Of a stretch of DNA of 64,000 bases, positions 35,620 to 47,328 are shown in pieces. The position numbers and the translations under genes were made by a program. The notes below the pieces were generated by a model. That model did not search any database. It was not told the origin of the DNA and saw nothing but the letters and a program-made list of their open reading frames with translations. The stretch's first letter is position 1, and each line of letters starts with the position of its first letter. Source of the DNA: Diabrotica undecimpunctata (lineage: Eukaryota; Arthropoda; Insecta; Coleoptera; Chrysomelidae); contig NC_092808.1 of the NCBI RefSeq assembly GCF_040954645.1, positions 84,193,389 to 84,257,388 on the forward strand, written 5' to 3'.

Positions 35620-37153
35620 TAGGATAAATGTAGTGATGTAGATCACTAAATGTAGAAGGAAGAATCGAAATATCAATAGAACAAGTGAATGAAGCAGTTA
35701 AGGGAATGAAATCTCCAGGCCCAGGCGGAATACATCCAGAGTTGATTAGGTATGGATCATCAAAACTGTTTGAGATGATCCGAAAATTATTCGAAAGATG
35801 CTTAAACGGAGAAGAAGTTCCAGAAGAATGGAGACAATCGTATATCTCTCCAATACACAAGAAAGGCACAAAGATGGATCCTAAAAACTATAGAGGGATC
35901 GCAGTGATTGCTACTATAGGCCGACTATACTCAAAAGTACTACGAAACCTGATAGAAAATGATATCAAAGACAAACAACCCGAAGAACAAGCGGGATTTA
36001 GGGCCGGACGCTCCACTATGGATAATATCTTCACATTAAAAATTGCAATGGAAAAACGAGTGCAGAGAAATAGAGAAACTCATATAGCTTTAATAGATTT
36101 GGAAAAAGCATATGACAGTGTACCGATCTCCCAACTATGGATAGAAATGGGTAACTTGAAAATAAACCCAATTCTTATTAACGCCACTCAAAAATATTAC
36201 GAACAAAACTTTGCAAGAATTAAAATGGGACAAGAAATCACCTCTCCTTTTCAAACAACAAAAGGACTAAGACAAGGCTGCTGTCTGTCACCCACCTTAT
36301 TTAAAATCTATTTGGACAGATCCTTAGTGAAATGGGTAAAAAAATGTAAAAACATGGGAATAACGGTGGAAGAAAACAAGCTATATACACTTTTCTTTGC
36401 GGATGACCAGGTAGTAATTGCCGAAAACAGCTACGATCTTAGCTATATGGTAAGAAAACTGCAAGAAGAATGAAGTGGCAGGTCTAAACATGAATATGAC
36501 AAAATGTGAATATCTCTCAGTGGGAACAGATGAAATATGTGACCTAGTCTTGGAAGACGACAAAATCAAAGGCGTGCAATCCTGCAAATATTTGGGGGTC
36601 ATTTTCAACAAGAAGGGAAATAGCGCAGACGAAATCAGGGAAAGAATAAACAAGGGCAGAGCAGCGACCCGTGCCTTAAACTCTCTTCTCTGGCAAAAAA
36701 CAATTCGACGAGAAACCAAAAAACACATTTACGGTAGTATAGTCCAAAGTATTACACTTTACGGTTCGGAAGTATGGGACGTCACCAAAGCTAATAGAAA
36801 CAAACTTTTGACGACAGAAATGGATTATCTGAGACGAAGCTGCGGTAGATCGAAACTGGAGAGAGTTAGAAACGAACAAATAAGAAACGAAATGAAAATG
36901 GAGAGAAATATCAATGATGACATAGAAAGAAAACAATTAATCTGGTTCGGACATGTTAAAAGAATGCCAGAGTACAGATGGCCTAGGAGAGTACTGGAAT
37001 GGATCCCTCCTGAAAGAAGAAAGAGAGGACGACCACGGAGAAGTTGGCGCAACGATATTGATGAAGCAATGGCGGCAAGAGACTTAGAAGAGGCAACTGC
37101 ATATGACAGAAAAAGATGGAAATTGGGGGCGGAGAAGCGGCAACAGCCGTAAT
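35620..37153 (+). pseudogene. LINE RT with intact FADD, 5'-truncated
   Basis: The first frame (to 36473) reads 'MKSPGPGGIHPELIRYG', 'ISPIHKKGTKMDPKNYRGI', 'EEQAGFRAGRSTMDNI', motif A 'HIALIDLEKAYDSV', 'TKGLRQGCCLSPTLFKIYLD' and motif C 'TLFFADDQVVIAEN'. A small deletion after LQEE near 36472 shifts the frame. The second frame (36475-37152) reads 'GLNMNMTKCEYLSVG', 'CKYLGVIFNKKG' and 'KQLIWFGHVKRMPEYRWPRR', then an Arg-rich tail to a stop after KRQQP. The endonuclease is missing. It is the best preserved LINE RT in the window, broken by apparently one frameshift. Confidence 0.9.
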
Positions 37154-39430
37154 AAATCCGTTATTATATTATATATATAAATGTAGTGATCCTGCAGTGG
37201 TATCTTGTACTATTACTTTTTTTAAACAAATGTACCTGTCCATTATTGTAACTGTAAGAAAGTTTCGGTGTTTTATCATTTTCAGTATTATTTTTTATTG
37301 ATTCTTTACAACTTTGGTTCTTCTTTCTCTTGCCTTTGTCTCTTAAACCAGGTCTGTTAAAACTGGTACCGAGTGATAGTCCGGAATTATCACTGTTCAC
37401 ATTAAAATGTATTTTTTTTATAAATAGACAATGCTCTAACTTTCGAATCTTCTTAAACGGCAGTTATACAAGATAGTAACATAATAATTAACAGCATAGT
37501 AACGTAATAATTATAACATATCGGTAAGATAGTTTCGAACGGCTAAATTAAGAACGGCTATGAATAACTGTTCTGATGAGACTTATTAATTCGAAATACG
37601 TATCAACAGATACATAGACGCTTTGAACGTGAAATCAAATCTTTTCTGTCTTTTTCATTTCAAATTATAACATAATTTTATTTATGTTAAGTCATATATA
37701 GACTTTAAAAAAAAGCCAAATCTCAACAATGTATACCAGTTGAACATAAACTAATTTTGCAGAAAATTATCATGTATTGGTTTTGGGAAACAAGTTACGC
37801 TCCTCCCACTCTATATAACAATTGTTTTTAATTCAGAATTAATATTTGAACAAATCTTCTTAATTAAATTACATTGTTAATTTGTTTTACAGTATACGTC
37901 ATGAAGCTATCTATGATTCTTATACCAATTGTTCCGTGTATCTATGGCTTTGTCTTCATTGTATTTTTTTCCTGCGGGTTTTTTTGACTTTGGGAAACAT
38001 TCGCTTCTCCGAACAACTTTTATTCCTACTAACTAATACAATGTTGCATATTATTTTTTTTATACACGAATAATTTATTCTTTTCTGTACCTACATTACA
38101 GTACGCATGGCTGTTGTTGTTTTTCCGACAATCTTACACATGGTATTATCATTTTTTATGTAACCTTTTATTCTGGATGCCAATATTAATTTTAACTTTT
38201 GATTTAGTAATTTTTTGGAATTATTCAAATATTTTTCATGCAAAAATTCAATATTTTGACATTGGTTCAATATTCCTATAAATTAGGAAAATTCTAATTT
38301 GAAATTATTATAATGTTTTTAAAACTTTATAATCTGATACCATTATACAAATTTTATAACACCTATTTCTAATAAAACTTTATTTTTAAGGTCTAAAAAT
38401 CTATTAAAAAGATCGTAAAATTTTAAAAAAAAGTTTAAAACTTTCATCCCTTCTCATGACGCGGTATAAAGCAGTGATCGATTCAACCACCCACAAAACT
38501 TCCAAACAACATCCCTGAATAATTCATTATTTACGAATACTTACTCAAAAAAGTTTTAAAATACCACACGCAGTTTTGTAAAGTATAAAGTATAGTGGAA
38601 AGGTTGTTTTCCAAACAGATGTGTTAATATTTACAAGTTAGATAAAGCCAACTTTCTCATTCTGTATGGTAGTGAAAATACGTTCTAGATAATATGTAAT
38701 AAAACGAATTGTAAAACATTATAGAAAACTTTGTTTTCTATAATGTTTTACTGACTGGTTGAGATAGCTTCTGACCTTGCATTGTAAACTACCCCAAATT
38801 TTATATTAATGGAGCAAGAAGGATAGTAGTGTGAATTTAAAATCGTGACTGAGTTCAGCCGTTCTGTCAGCCGCCATTTTGATTTTAAAGAAGAAGGAGT
38901 TTTTGCTCAGTATCTCCGCCATTTACAACTTTTTGACAGAAATGACAAAGATGGCGGCGACTAAAATTGTTGAAAATACGATATCCTACAATTTATCTTT
39001 TACAATTTTTTTCGTGCGGTCGATATTTTCCCAGTTAAGGGAAAACGTAGTGGAAGGGGGGAAGCATAATTATCGAATTTTCTCGTTTATTATTAACTTT
39101 ACGACAAAATATATCTACGGAAAAATGAAGAGATAACTAAATTTTATAATTTTGATCTCTTCGATTTTTTTATTAAAATCAATCGTTAAAGTCGTAGGTT
39201 TGCTCCTGTTTAATGTTTGCTGCTGATGAAGTTACCGTCTAGGTTTCGTTAGGCTTAGAACCTTTAATATTGATTTCCGCAAAAAAATGTAAGCGATCAA
39301 TATTGTATAAAATATAAGTACTCTCCATTTTGGTTTATGTAAATTCATGTCGTAAAGGTAATAATAAATGAGACAACTTAATAATTATACTTAGTCACTA
39401 TTTTCCTAAAACTTATAAAATATCGACCAC
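37154..39430. other. No recognisable feature apart from a hairpin
   Basis: About 2.3 kb of A+T-rich sequence. It contains the perfect hairpin at 38711-38751 and a slightly less AT-rich block near 38870-39080. No coding similarity seen. Confidence 0.5.
38711..38751. repeat. Perfect 19-bp inverted repeat, 3-nt loop
   Basis: Arms gtaaaacattatagaaaac (38711-38729) and gttttctataatgttttac (38733-38751), loop ttt. The short loop and long perfect match suggest a recent inverted duplication or a hairpin-forming element. Confidence 0.9.
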
Positions 39431-39452
39431 ACGAAAAAATTAGCAAAAAAAA

Positions 39453-39644
39453 ATGTATGAGTACCACAATTACACTAGACAACAAAATTATGATAATAGG
39501 AATGACACACAAAATAGAACATATGAAAATCACAACAGGAATAGAGTTGCACAAAATCCTCCGAATAGGAATACGAACGAACAAAGGGACGGTAGAAATA
39601 ATCAGAGCTTCCAACGACAAAATAGAAGGGAGATCTACAAATAG
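39453..39644 (+). pseudogene. Gypsy relic: Gag C-terminal tail
   Basis: Asn/Arg/Gln-rich stretch beginning 'MYEYHNYTRQQNYDNRND', resembling the Asn-rich Gag tails of Gypsy-1 and Gypsy-2. It ends at a TAG (39642-39644) that is in the same frame as the protease ORF immediately downstream. The rest of gag and the 5' LTR are not found. Confidence 0.65.
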
Positions 39645-39675
39645 AGAATATTGCTACATGAAAATCATGTAGCAA
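39642..39675 (+). promoter_or_regulatory. In-frame TAG followed by 10-bp hairpin (candidate readthrough signal)
   Basis: TAG at 39642-39644, six-base spacer agaata, then a perfect stem ttgctacatg / catgtagcaa (39651-39660 and 39666-39675) with loop aaaat. Gag tail and protease share the frame across the TAG. This geometry resembles stop-codon readthrough signals at gag-pol junctions of some retroviruses. A chance hairpin next to a nonsense mutation cannot be excluded from one copy. Confidence 0.5.
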
Positions 39676-40511
39676 TAGAAAACGAGGAAGAAGATGTATG
39701 CAACGAATCCAGACAGGATCCACTAAACAAAAGTAAAAAACTCTCCTGTATATTTTGTTACCCGAGAGGGTTTACACAGTTGCCGGGAAACGAACGACAA
39801 AATTCTAATTCCAATCTAATATTTTTAGATGTCTTTATAAAACATAAAGCAATTAAAATTTTGATTGATTCTGGATCGGAGATATCGTTAATCAATAAAA
39901 AGCTAGTAAAAGAATTAAATTTGGAGAGATTTGTGTATAAGATTCCTAGGGCTGCTTTAGTGGGTGCAAACAATAAAAAATTGACGACAGTAAACGAAGG
40001 TTTTGGAGTACGGATTAGAGTGGGAGACCAATTCCATATTATGCAATGTGTGGTGATCGAAGATTTAAATCATGATATGATTGCGGGAATTGATGAATTA
40101 AGTAAAAAACATATTACCAATAATTTTTCGGAAAATAAACTGGAAATCAGAGCAGAACCAGACAACACAGAAGAAGAAAAGGGAACAGATAGGACAAAAA
40201 TTTTTGAAAGAATAAATGAACAGGAAAGACATAAAGAAATCAATATGTCTGTAGAGGATAAACCGAAAGGACAAGAAAAAAATCAATCAAAAGAGAAAAA
40301 GAGAAGGAAGAAAAAGAAGAGGATTTCGAAAAGAAAGCAGGAAAACAAGGTGAAGACAAGAGAAAAACAAGAAATAGAAGGTACAGAAGAATTATTGGCA
40401 ACCGACCATAAAACAGAAAGGAAGCCGGAAGAAAAGGAAGTGATCATAAGAGAAATGAAAGGAGTAGAAATGTGGTGCTCGGAATACCAAATGGAAATTA
40501 AAGATAGATAA
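39645..40511 (+). pseudogene. Gypsy relic: aspartic protease with Lys/Glu-rich extension
   Basis: Residues counted from the ATG at 39651. Protease motif ILIDSGSEISLI has its Asp at 73, followed by LVGANNKKL, the same box seen after the protease of Gypsy-1 and Gypsy-2. 'IEDLNHDMIAGIDELSKK' completes the protease fold. From about residue 170 the chain becomes an extreme Lys/Glu-rich stretch (for example KEKKRRKKKKRISKRK) where a gypsy element should enter RT. No RT, RNase H or integrase motif follows. It ends at 40511. Confidence 0.78.
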
Positions 40512-41520
40512 AAACCAGAAGAAGAAATAAAGGACGAGGACAGAGAAGAAATGGTAATTATGGACGAGAGTCCAGAATTTTGAAATATTATGGACAGTCA
40601 ACACACGTGAACAAAATGAGGATGAAAGAAAAATAAAATGTGAAGAAAACACGGAAAAGGACAAGAAACATGAGAATCAGAAAACTGATGATTTAAACAA
40701 AGAACAAACAGTAGAAATGAATTTGACAACGAAGCAAAAAGAGAGAAAGAAGAAAAAACAGAAATCAAAATTAAAAAATGGAATAGAGAATTCCGCAAAA
40801 AAAGAGATGAGCTCAGTCGAAGAAGAAAAAGAAAAAACAGGTTTGATAAAAGAAAACGGTAAAGATATAATTGAAACGGGAGTGTTTAAAGAAGAAGTAT
40901 GCGAGATGGAGAAAACGGAATTAATTTCCTAGTTGGAAGCTGTAAAATTTGAAAAGAAAAATTTGCAGATATTGCTGGAAATAAAAACTGATGACAATAA
41001 AGGACTTATGGATCGCCTAAATAAATTTACATTTATAGAAGAAAGTTTAAACATGAAAATTGACAGATTGTTAAGACTTTTAGGGGAACAAAAACGAAAA
41101 ATTGTGGAATTAGAATCTTATGTTACAGCCAGTAAATTTGTTTTTTCGAATTTAAGATCAAGCTTTGATGTAGAAAACTTGCAGAAACAAGGATCTCAAA
41201 TACCTGATTCATCTGCGCATTTCAAAAAAAAAAAAAATCGGTTACAAAAACTTACAAAAAACATACAGGAATGCTTTTTCGGGATCAGCTAAACTGGATT
41301 CGATAGCGAATGAAACTAAAGAGATCTTAAATCAGATTAGTTTGCAGTACGATCCTAAAATGGGATCAAAGTGTTGTTGCAACTTTGGCAGTAGTATTAA
41401 AGGGGTGAGGAAGCTGCTCGAGAAAGATATGGCTTTAAGACAAGAACAGGCTTCCCAGAAAATTGAATCTTTACGAAAAATAAAAGAAGTTGGTTAGGAT
41501 AAAATGATAACAAGAGAAAT
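40512..41520 (+). pseudogene. Charged coiled-coil ORFs downstream of gypsy protease
   Basis: Plus-strand frames 40717-40932 and 40933-41292 are rich in Lys and Glu. They include heptad-like 'LMDRLNKFTFIEESLNMKID' and 'LLGEQKRKIVELESYV'. The frame is then broken by stops to about 41500. I do not recognise a family. It lies between the protease and the PPT-like tract at 41581, so it may be element-encoded cargo or a gag-like coiled coil moved by rearrangement. Confidence 0.45.
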
Positions 41521-41580
41521 TTTTTTGTTTGAGAGAGAAAAATTTTTTTCACTTATAAAAAAAAATATTTGTATCTCAAA

Positions 41581-41600
41581 CAAGGCGGGGATGTTGTTAT
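41581..41600 (+). promoter_or_regulatory. PPT-like tract and start of a plus-strand LTR
   Basis: aaggcggggatg is followed by TGTTATGATTCA (from 41595). A purine tract next to TGTTATGA suggests the start of a 3' LTR in plus orientation, in keeping with the protease strand. The LTR end and its partner copy were not found. Confidence 0.45.
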
Positions 41601-42329
41601 GATTCATTTTATCCGCCAAAGATAAAATTGAAATTACTAAATAGACCATCTAAATAAATTTTCAAGATATCCTGGAGAGTTGTTATGCTATATAAAAATA
41701 CAAAATAATATTGATTTTTCTCTTAATATTTAAAGTATAAAATATTATAAGTCAAATAATTCACCTAATAAACCATAAAAGATATTTCAAAGAAATGAAA
41801 GTCCATTATCTTTGGATTACCTGTAGTAAACAAAATTTAAGATATGCATAAATTATTTTCTTTGTAAAATATATTTGAGTGAACGTAGTGAATTGAACAA
41901 TACGACCGGGTTTTCCAAATGGACTTGTACAGTAAATAAAGACAATAGGGTAGAATTTAGAAATTATATTTCTCCGTTAGTTCTTAAGAATTTGTAGAAA
42001 CCGATTAGCATGTTAATAGTTTGTAGGAAATTTATAATTGTAGGTAGAATTGTTGTTTGTCATCTAAATGGTAAATGGTGGGAAGTATGAGGAACTCTGA
42101 TTGGAGGACATTGAAAAAGAGGTAGATAGCTATGTAGGAATGAGAGTTTAGCTGGATTTTTGAGGGAGAAAATAGAATCAGTTGTTTTCCAAGGGTGCAA
42201 GGCGAAGAGTCGTATTTCTTTGGCGGTTTCCAAGCGATAGTAAGCATTAGAAGTGAATGTTTGTGAGTTTTCGTGGACTAAGTGTATCCTGACGGAAGCT
42301 GATCCAGTAAAATATTGTAAGTCATACTT
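41601..42329. other. Possible LTR body, otherwise unrecognised
   Basis: A+T-rich sequence following the TGTTATGA terminus. It may be the body of the 3' LTR of the 39.5-kb relic. No ORF of note. Confidence 0.35.
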
Positions 42330-42960
42330 TTCTACTTATATAAGTATTTGTATGTATTATTTCTTATTGGTCTATCATTACTTCTATTTGATCTTCCGTC
42401 CCTTGTTTGCTTGATATTTTCATTATCTGAGTCTTCTCTTTGTTTACGTTTAAGTTGTATTTGCTTGCTTCCATGCTAGTTTCCATTTCGCTAAGTTGTA
42501 TTTAAGTTTTTTTGCAGTTTCCGCAATTAATACTATGTCTTCTGCAAATATACACATCTCAGCGTTTATCATTTGCATTATGTTCCAATCGATGCAGTAG
42601 TTCTTGAATGTTTTGTTACATTCTTTAACTATCTCATCTATTACATTTATGAATAGCACTGGGCTGAGACTTCCCCCTTGTCTAACTCCTTGAGTTGTTT
42701 CAAATGTCTCTGACTGTATATTTAACATTCTTACTGTATTTGTTGTTTTCATGTATATACTCTGTGTTTCTTCTATCAGTTCTTCACTTACTTGCTTCTT
42801 CTTTAGGCTTTCCCATATATCTTTTCTTTTGACTAAGTCGAATGCTTTTTCCATGTCTATAAAGCTCAGATTTATTTCTCTATTTGTCTTTAAGTCTTTT
42901 TCTATTACTTTTTGCATGGTGAATATATATGGTCTTGTGTGTTGTGTCCTTTCCTTAATT
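42330..42960 (-). pseudogene. LINE reverse transcriptase fragment
   Basis: The ORF at 42450-42917 reads motif A as 'NLSFIDMEKAFDLVKR', 'TTQGVRQGGSLSPVLFINVI' and motif C as 'MCIFAEDIVLIAET', with Glu in place of the first catalytic Asp. Similarity continues below 42450 in another frame (a TKVMKIS-like block). It resembles the first LINE of the window in the 'WNIMQMINAEMCIFAED' region but is shorter. Confidence 0.82.
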
Positions 42961-42989
42961 CACTTTGTACGTCTTCTTACCTTACATCT

Positions 42990-43260
42990 TACATATAAAT
43001 TTAAATTATTTAAAACATTTTTTTAGAAATAAACCACAAATCAAGTATATAGTGGACGATATGGCAGAGCGGTATGGACACAAAGTTTTACGTCTTCCTC
43101 CTTACCATTGTATCTTTAACTTTATTGAATTAATTTGGGGCATAGTAAAAAATTATTACAATAGGCACATTGGTAGAGATGGTAACAGCTCTAACAACTG
43201 CCCAAACATGTGGCATGAGGCACTTTACATAATTACTTCACTACTTTACATGATTTCATT
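42990..43260 (+). pseudogene. Tc1/IS630-like transposase C-terminal fragment
   Basis: The plus strand reads 'KYIVDDMAERYGHKVLRLPP', then YHCIFNFIELIWGIVKNYY. This is the LPPYHCxxNPIELIWxxxK block that ends DDE transposases of a Tc1/IS630-like group common in insects. Only the last about 80 codons remain; no terminal repeats were found. Confidence 0.7.
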
Positions 43261-43269
43261 GCTTGTGGT

Positions 43270-44071
43270 TTTATTTTGATTATATTTATTGTTTGGTAAC
43301 TCAGTAATAACCTTACCACTTTTATTGTGGAATTCCTTACTGTGTGAAATCTATTCATGAATGTAATTAACAAAAACAAATGAAAAAAAACACTCATTTT
43401 CAAATTCCTTTTAATAATGTGAAATTTGCTCCCTTTACTTGTTTTGTTTATTTCAGTTCTTTTCTGTTAATTTTTATACTTTATGAACTATCTGACAACG
43501 CTGCAAATATTCACAATTAGGACGTGAACGCAACTTTATTTGGCTTTCACAAGTATTTAAGCTATAAACATCGGATAAATAAAATAATTTATTTTTTATT
43601 AAAACTTTTAATTTAGAAACGTTTGTTATAATGGCGGGTTAAAATGGGATATCATTATTCTTTCATGAAGTAACCCTATACGGGCAAAGCATTCATCAAT
43701 AAATAAGAACAAACACTCGGTAAAATTACTAATTAAATTGGATTGTATCTCCACAAACTATGCAGTTAACTGTCAATTTATTCTGAAAGCCGTAATGAAT
43801 ATCTGATTACACGTAGCGCCAGTTATCAACGACAATAATAGCAAATAATTATTTTCTAAAACAATAACATTGGATATAATTTCTGTTTGAACAGTTTCGC
43901 AGAAATGGTTGTTTCTAATTTCAAATATACAACTGAAATTAGCAATATAAAATAAAATAAAATCAAAAATAAAAGTTAATAGTCAGCAACTACATTCAAA
44001 TTAATTTTGCAATACGAACTGCCATCAGTAGGTAGAAATGCTTTTAATATTTACGGGGTTAAGTTACGAAT
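43270..44071. other. No recognisable feature
   Basis: A+T-rich sequence between the transposase fragment and the first array of the TA chain. Confidence 0.5.
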
Positions 44072-44161
<90 letters not shown>

Positions 44162-44227
44162 AAATCTTTTAGCGAAAGCCGCTATCGCTTTATTTATTAT
44201 TATATATCGCTATTATATATAGATATA

Positions 44228-44279
<52 letters not shown>
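44072..44279. repeat. (TA)n arrays with 75-bp unique insert
   Basis: TA arrays at 44072-44154 and 44228-44279. Between them is a 73-bp stretch containing two small inverted repeats (aaaagat...atctttt and agcga...tcgct). The right array is the target of the mariner element. Confidence 0.85.
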
Positions 44280-44280
<1 letters not shown>

Positions 44281-45585
44281 GAGGCATGTTTTTTAAGTAA
44301 GTACCGTTTTGCGATTCCGCCGCCGCAGCGCTACGGTCGGCGTTCCGCGCATGAGCGCTGGTTACCTACAACTCTTGTCTACGCACTGACGCCATAACAG
44401 TCTGTTTCTTCATTGTATACTTATTTACTCCAGTGTTTAAGATGCCTTCAACAATCGTGAGTCACGCTGATTGTGAAGTATGGGCTGTTATACGATTTCT
44501 TAGTGCTAAAGGCGTAAAACCGATCGATATTCATCGTGAGATCGTTGAAGTTAACGGACAAAACATTATGAGTGATGGAATGGTAAGGAAATGGGTGAGA
44601 GCATTTAAATATGGCCGCACAAATGTGCATGATGAAGAACGGAGTTTTGGTGCAGAAAGTGGACGAAAAGGTGAGAGAAAACAGACGCTTTACAATTTCA
44701 TCATTATCCGACTGCTTTCCTCAGTATTCTCGTAGTGTTTTGTATCGCATTGTTACCGAGAACTTGAATTACCGGAAATTGTGTTCACGTTGGGTTCCAA
44801 AAATGTTGACGGATTTGCACAAAACCCAACGTTTAGGCAATGCATTGACTTTCCTTGAGCGGTACCACAGTGAAGGTGAAGATTTTGTAGACCAAATTGT
44901 TACTAATGACGAAACGTGGTTTGCCTACGTCACACCAGAATCGAAACGACAATCCATGGAATGGCGACATTCATCATCACCCAAAAGAGTGACGTTTAAG
45001 CAAACAATTTCTGCCCCAAAAATCATGTGCACAGTTTTTTGGGACAGAAAAGGAGTATTGCTAGTGGAGTTTCTGCCTCGTAATGAGACAAGCAATGCAG
45101 CGTCTTATTGTGAGACATTGAAAAATCTGCGTCGTGCAATCCAGAACAAAAGACGTGGCAAGTTGAGTAAGGGTATCGTTTTGCTGCATGACAATGCCCG
45201 TTCACATGTGGTTAATCAGACCAAAGATCTCATCAAATCATTTAAATGGGAAAATCTAGATCATCCTTCATACAGCCCTGATCTGGCGCCCAGCGACTAA
45301 CATTTGTTCCAGCACTTGAAGAAACACCTGGGCGGTGAGCGTCTTCAAGACGATAACGAAGTCAAAACATTTGTGATGCAGTGGTTAACAAGTCAGACGG
45401 CAGAATTTTATCAGGAGGGTATTCAGAAACTGGTGCCACGTTATGACAAGTGCCTCAATATTCACAGAAATTATGTAGAAAAGTAGATTAAGGTACATGC
45501 TTTCATGTAAAAATAAATTTATTGCCATATCTTTGCACGTGTTTTTTTAATTCCAAAACGATACTTACTTAAAAAACACGCCTCG
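44280..45585 (+). mobile_element. mariner element, about 1.3 kb
   Basis: Terminal inverted repeats of about 32 bp: cgaggcatgttttttaagta at the left and the near-perfect inverse at the right (cgaggcgtgttttttaagta). TA flanks both sides. The length of 1306 bp is typical of mariner. It lies inside a (TA)n array. Confidence 0.95.
44442..45486 (+). pseudogene. mariner transposase, two or three lesions
   Basis: The N-terminal helix-turn-helix frame starts at ATG 44442 and runs to DEERS near 44645. A deletion/frameshift there moves it to the frame beginning at 44611. The catalytic core has 'VTNDETWF' (Asp), 'LLHDNARSH' (Asp) and 'SPDLAPSD' (Asp), with 34 residues between the second and third acids, which is D34D as in mariner. 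Directly after the last Asp, a TAA (45298-45300) replaces the expected aromatic codon. 'HLFQHLKKHLGGERL' and the remaining C-terminus to 45486 follow in frame. Otherwise it is well conserved. A working copy would cut and paste at TA. Confidence 0.93.

Positions 45586-45673
<88 letters not shown>
45586..45673. repeat. (TA)n array between mariner and Tc1
   Basis: TA repeat of about 85 bp linking the two DNA transposons. Confidence 0.95.
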
Positions 45674-45676
<3 letters not shown>

Positions 45677-47252
45677 TCCGCGTCATAGAAAACGGGCCAC
45701 TCCAAGTATTTAAAATATTTTCGAAATTATTATTTATTGCTACAAAATTAAGCATTTATTTTTTGTATATTGAATTAATATTATTTTATTTTTAATGTAT
45801 CTTGGGTTATTTAAGTTAAATGGGTTGTTGCGAAAGCAAACCGACCATGTAACTGGATGATTGAGGATATTCGTAGAACCTATAAAACAAAACAATTTTG
45901 AAAAAAAGTTGTTTACAACTTGATCAATTTTCGAGGAAGCGATTGTTTTGAGAAATGTATGATATTGTAAAGGATTCTAATGAGTTTTAAACTCATCTCA
46001 GTATTACAGTAGCCAACTTAGTGTGAAGTAGTCTTGAGTTAATAACGATGGAGAATTTTCAAAAATCGGTTGAAATTGTAACGTTACTGGGAAGTGGATT
46101 AAGTCAAAGACAAGTTGCAAGACAATTGAATGTTAGTCGTTCGACTGCACAAAGGACGCAGCAACGATTTATTGTGACAGGATCTCACCAACGACGACCT
46201 GGTACAGGTCCAAAAAGGAAAACAACCGCTAGGGAAGATCGCGTCGTCATTACGGAATCAGACCCAAACCGCTAGAATACTTCAAGGCCATTTACAGCAA
46301 GCTCAAGACCAGCAATCAGCCTTTCTACTATTCGGCGAAGATAAGAGGGCAAAGTTTGACAGCTTGCAAGGGCCCTTACTTTCGCCAGCTCACAAAAGAA
46401 GAACATTCGATTTTGTAAAAAAATATTGTTTACGGATGAGTGTAGAATGGCTATTTATGGTAAAGATGGATGCAGTAAGGTGTACATACGGGCTGGAGAA
46501 CGTTTCGCTGGTTGCACTTGGCACCACGGGTTGCTTTTGGTGGTAGTTCAGTAATGTTTTGGGGAGGGATTTCTTTTGATGCGCATACGGATCTCGTCGT
46601 TACGACAGAGGTGCACTAACAGCAGTAAGGTACATAACGGAAATCTTACAACATCACGTGATACCCTATGCTGGATTTACTGGCAACGAATTCCTGCTAA
46701 TGCAGGATAATGCGAGACTACACACGGCAAGGATAGTAACGGAGTACCTTGACGAGGTTGGTATTCCAAAAATAGACTGGCCTGCTCAAAGCCCCGATTT
46801 CAATCCTATTGAGCATACATAGGCCTGCTAAAAAGTCGCGTTAGGCGTCGCATACCTGCTTCAACAACACCTGTAGAGCTTCAGATGGCACTCATTGATG
46901 AATGGGCCACTTTTCCCCAAAGAGATATCCAAAACGTTATAAATTCCATGCCAAATCGAATGAGGAGTGTCTTCCAGAATCGAGGTGGCAATACCCATTA
47001 TTGAAAATTTATACCAGCTTTTTTTTGTAAATATACAGTTCATTGTTGTTTTAAAAACTGTAAGTTGATTTTTTCAATAAATTTCCTATTTTTCTTAAAT
47101 TTTTTATTTTCGATTGATGTTTTACGATAATGATGAAATTTTATATTAAACGAGTCATTGATTCAATATACAAAAAAATAAATGCTTAATTTTGTAGCAA
47201 TAAATAATAATTTCGTTAAATGTTTCGGGTGGCCCGTTTTCTATGACGCGGA

Positions 47253-47255
<3 letters not shown>
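45674..47255 (+). mobile_element. Tc1-like element with about 100-bp inverted repeats
   Basis: Ends cactccgcgtcatagaaaac and its inverse. The inverted repeats extend about 100 bp with a small indel (left 45674-45776, right about 47155-47255). TA on both sides. The length of 1582 bp is that of a full Tc1-like element. Confidence 0.93.
46048..47002 (+). pseudogene. Tc1-like transposase, decayed
   Basis: The N-terminus at 46048 has a helix-turn-helix: 'LGSGLSQRQVARQLNVSRST', then the GRP-like 'RRPGTGPKRKTT'. A stop at 46273-46275 and repeated frameshifts follow. The first catalytic Asp is in TDECRMAIYG near 46434, the second in 'MQDNARLHTARIV' near 46700, and the last acid in 'PDFNPIEHT' near 46795. 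The C-terminus is 'MPNRMRSVFQNRGGNTHY' and a stop near 47000. All three acids are visible but no continuous frame exists. Confidence 0.88.

Positions 47256-47324
<69 letters not shown>
47256..47324. repeat. (TA)n array
   Basis: TA repeat between the Tc1 element and the 2.7-kb unclassified unit. Confidence 0.95.

Positions 47325-47328
<4 letters not shown>

Noticed and set aside
38879..39136. 85-codon plus-strand ORF
   Set aside because: No motif, no start context and no neighbouring exon-like sequence; treated as chance.
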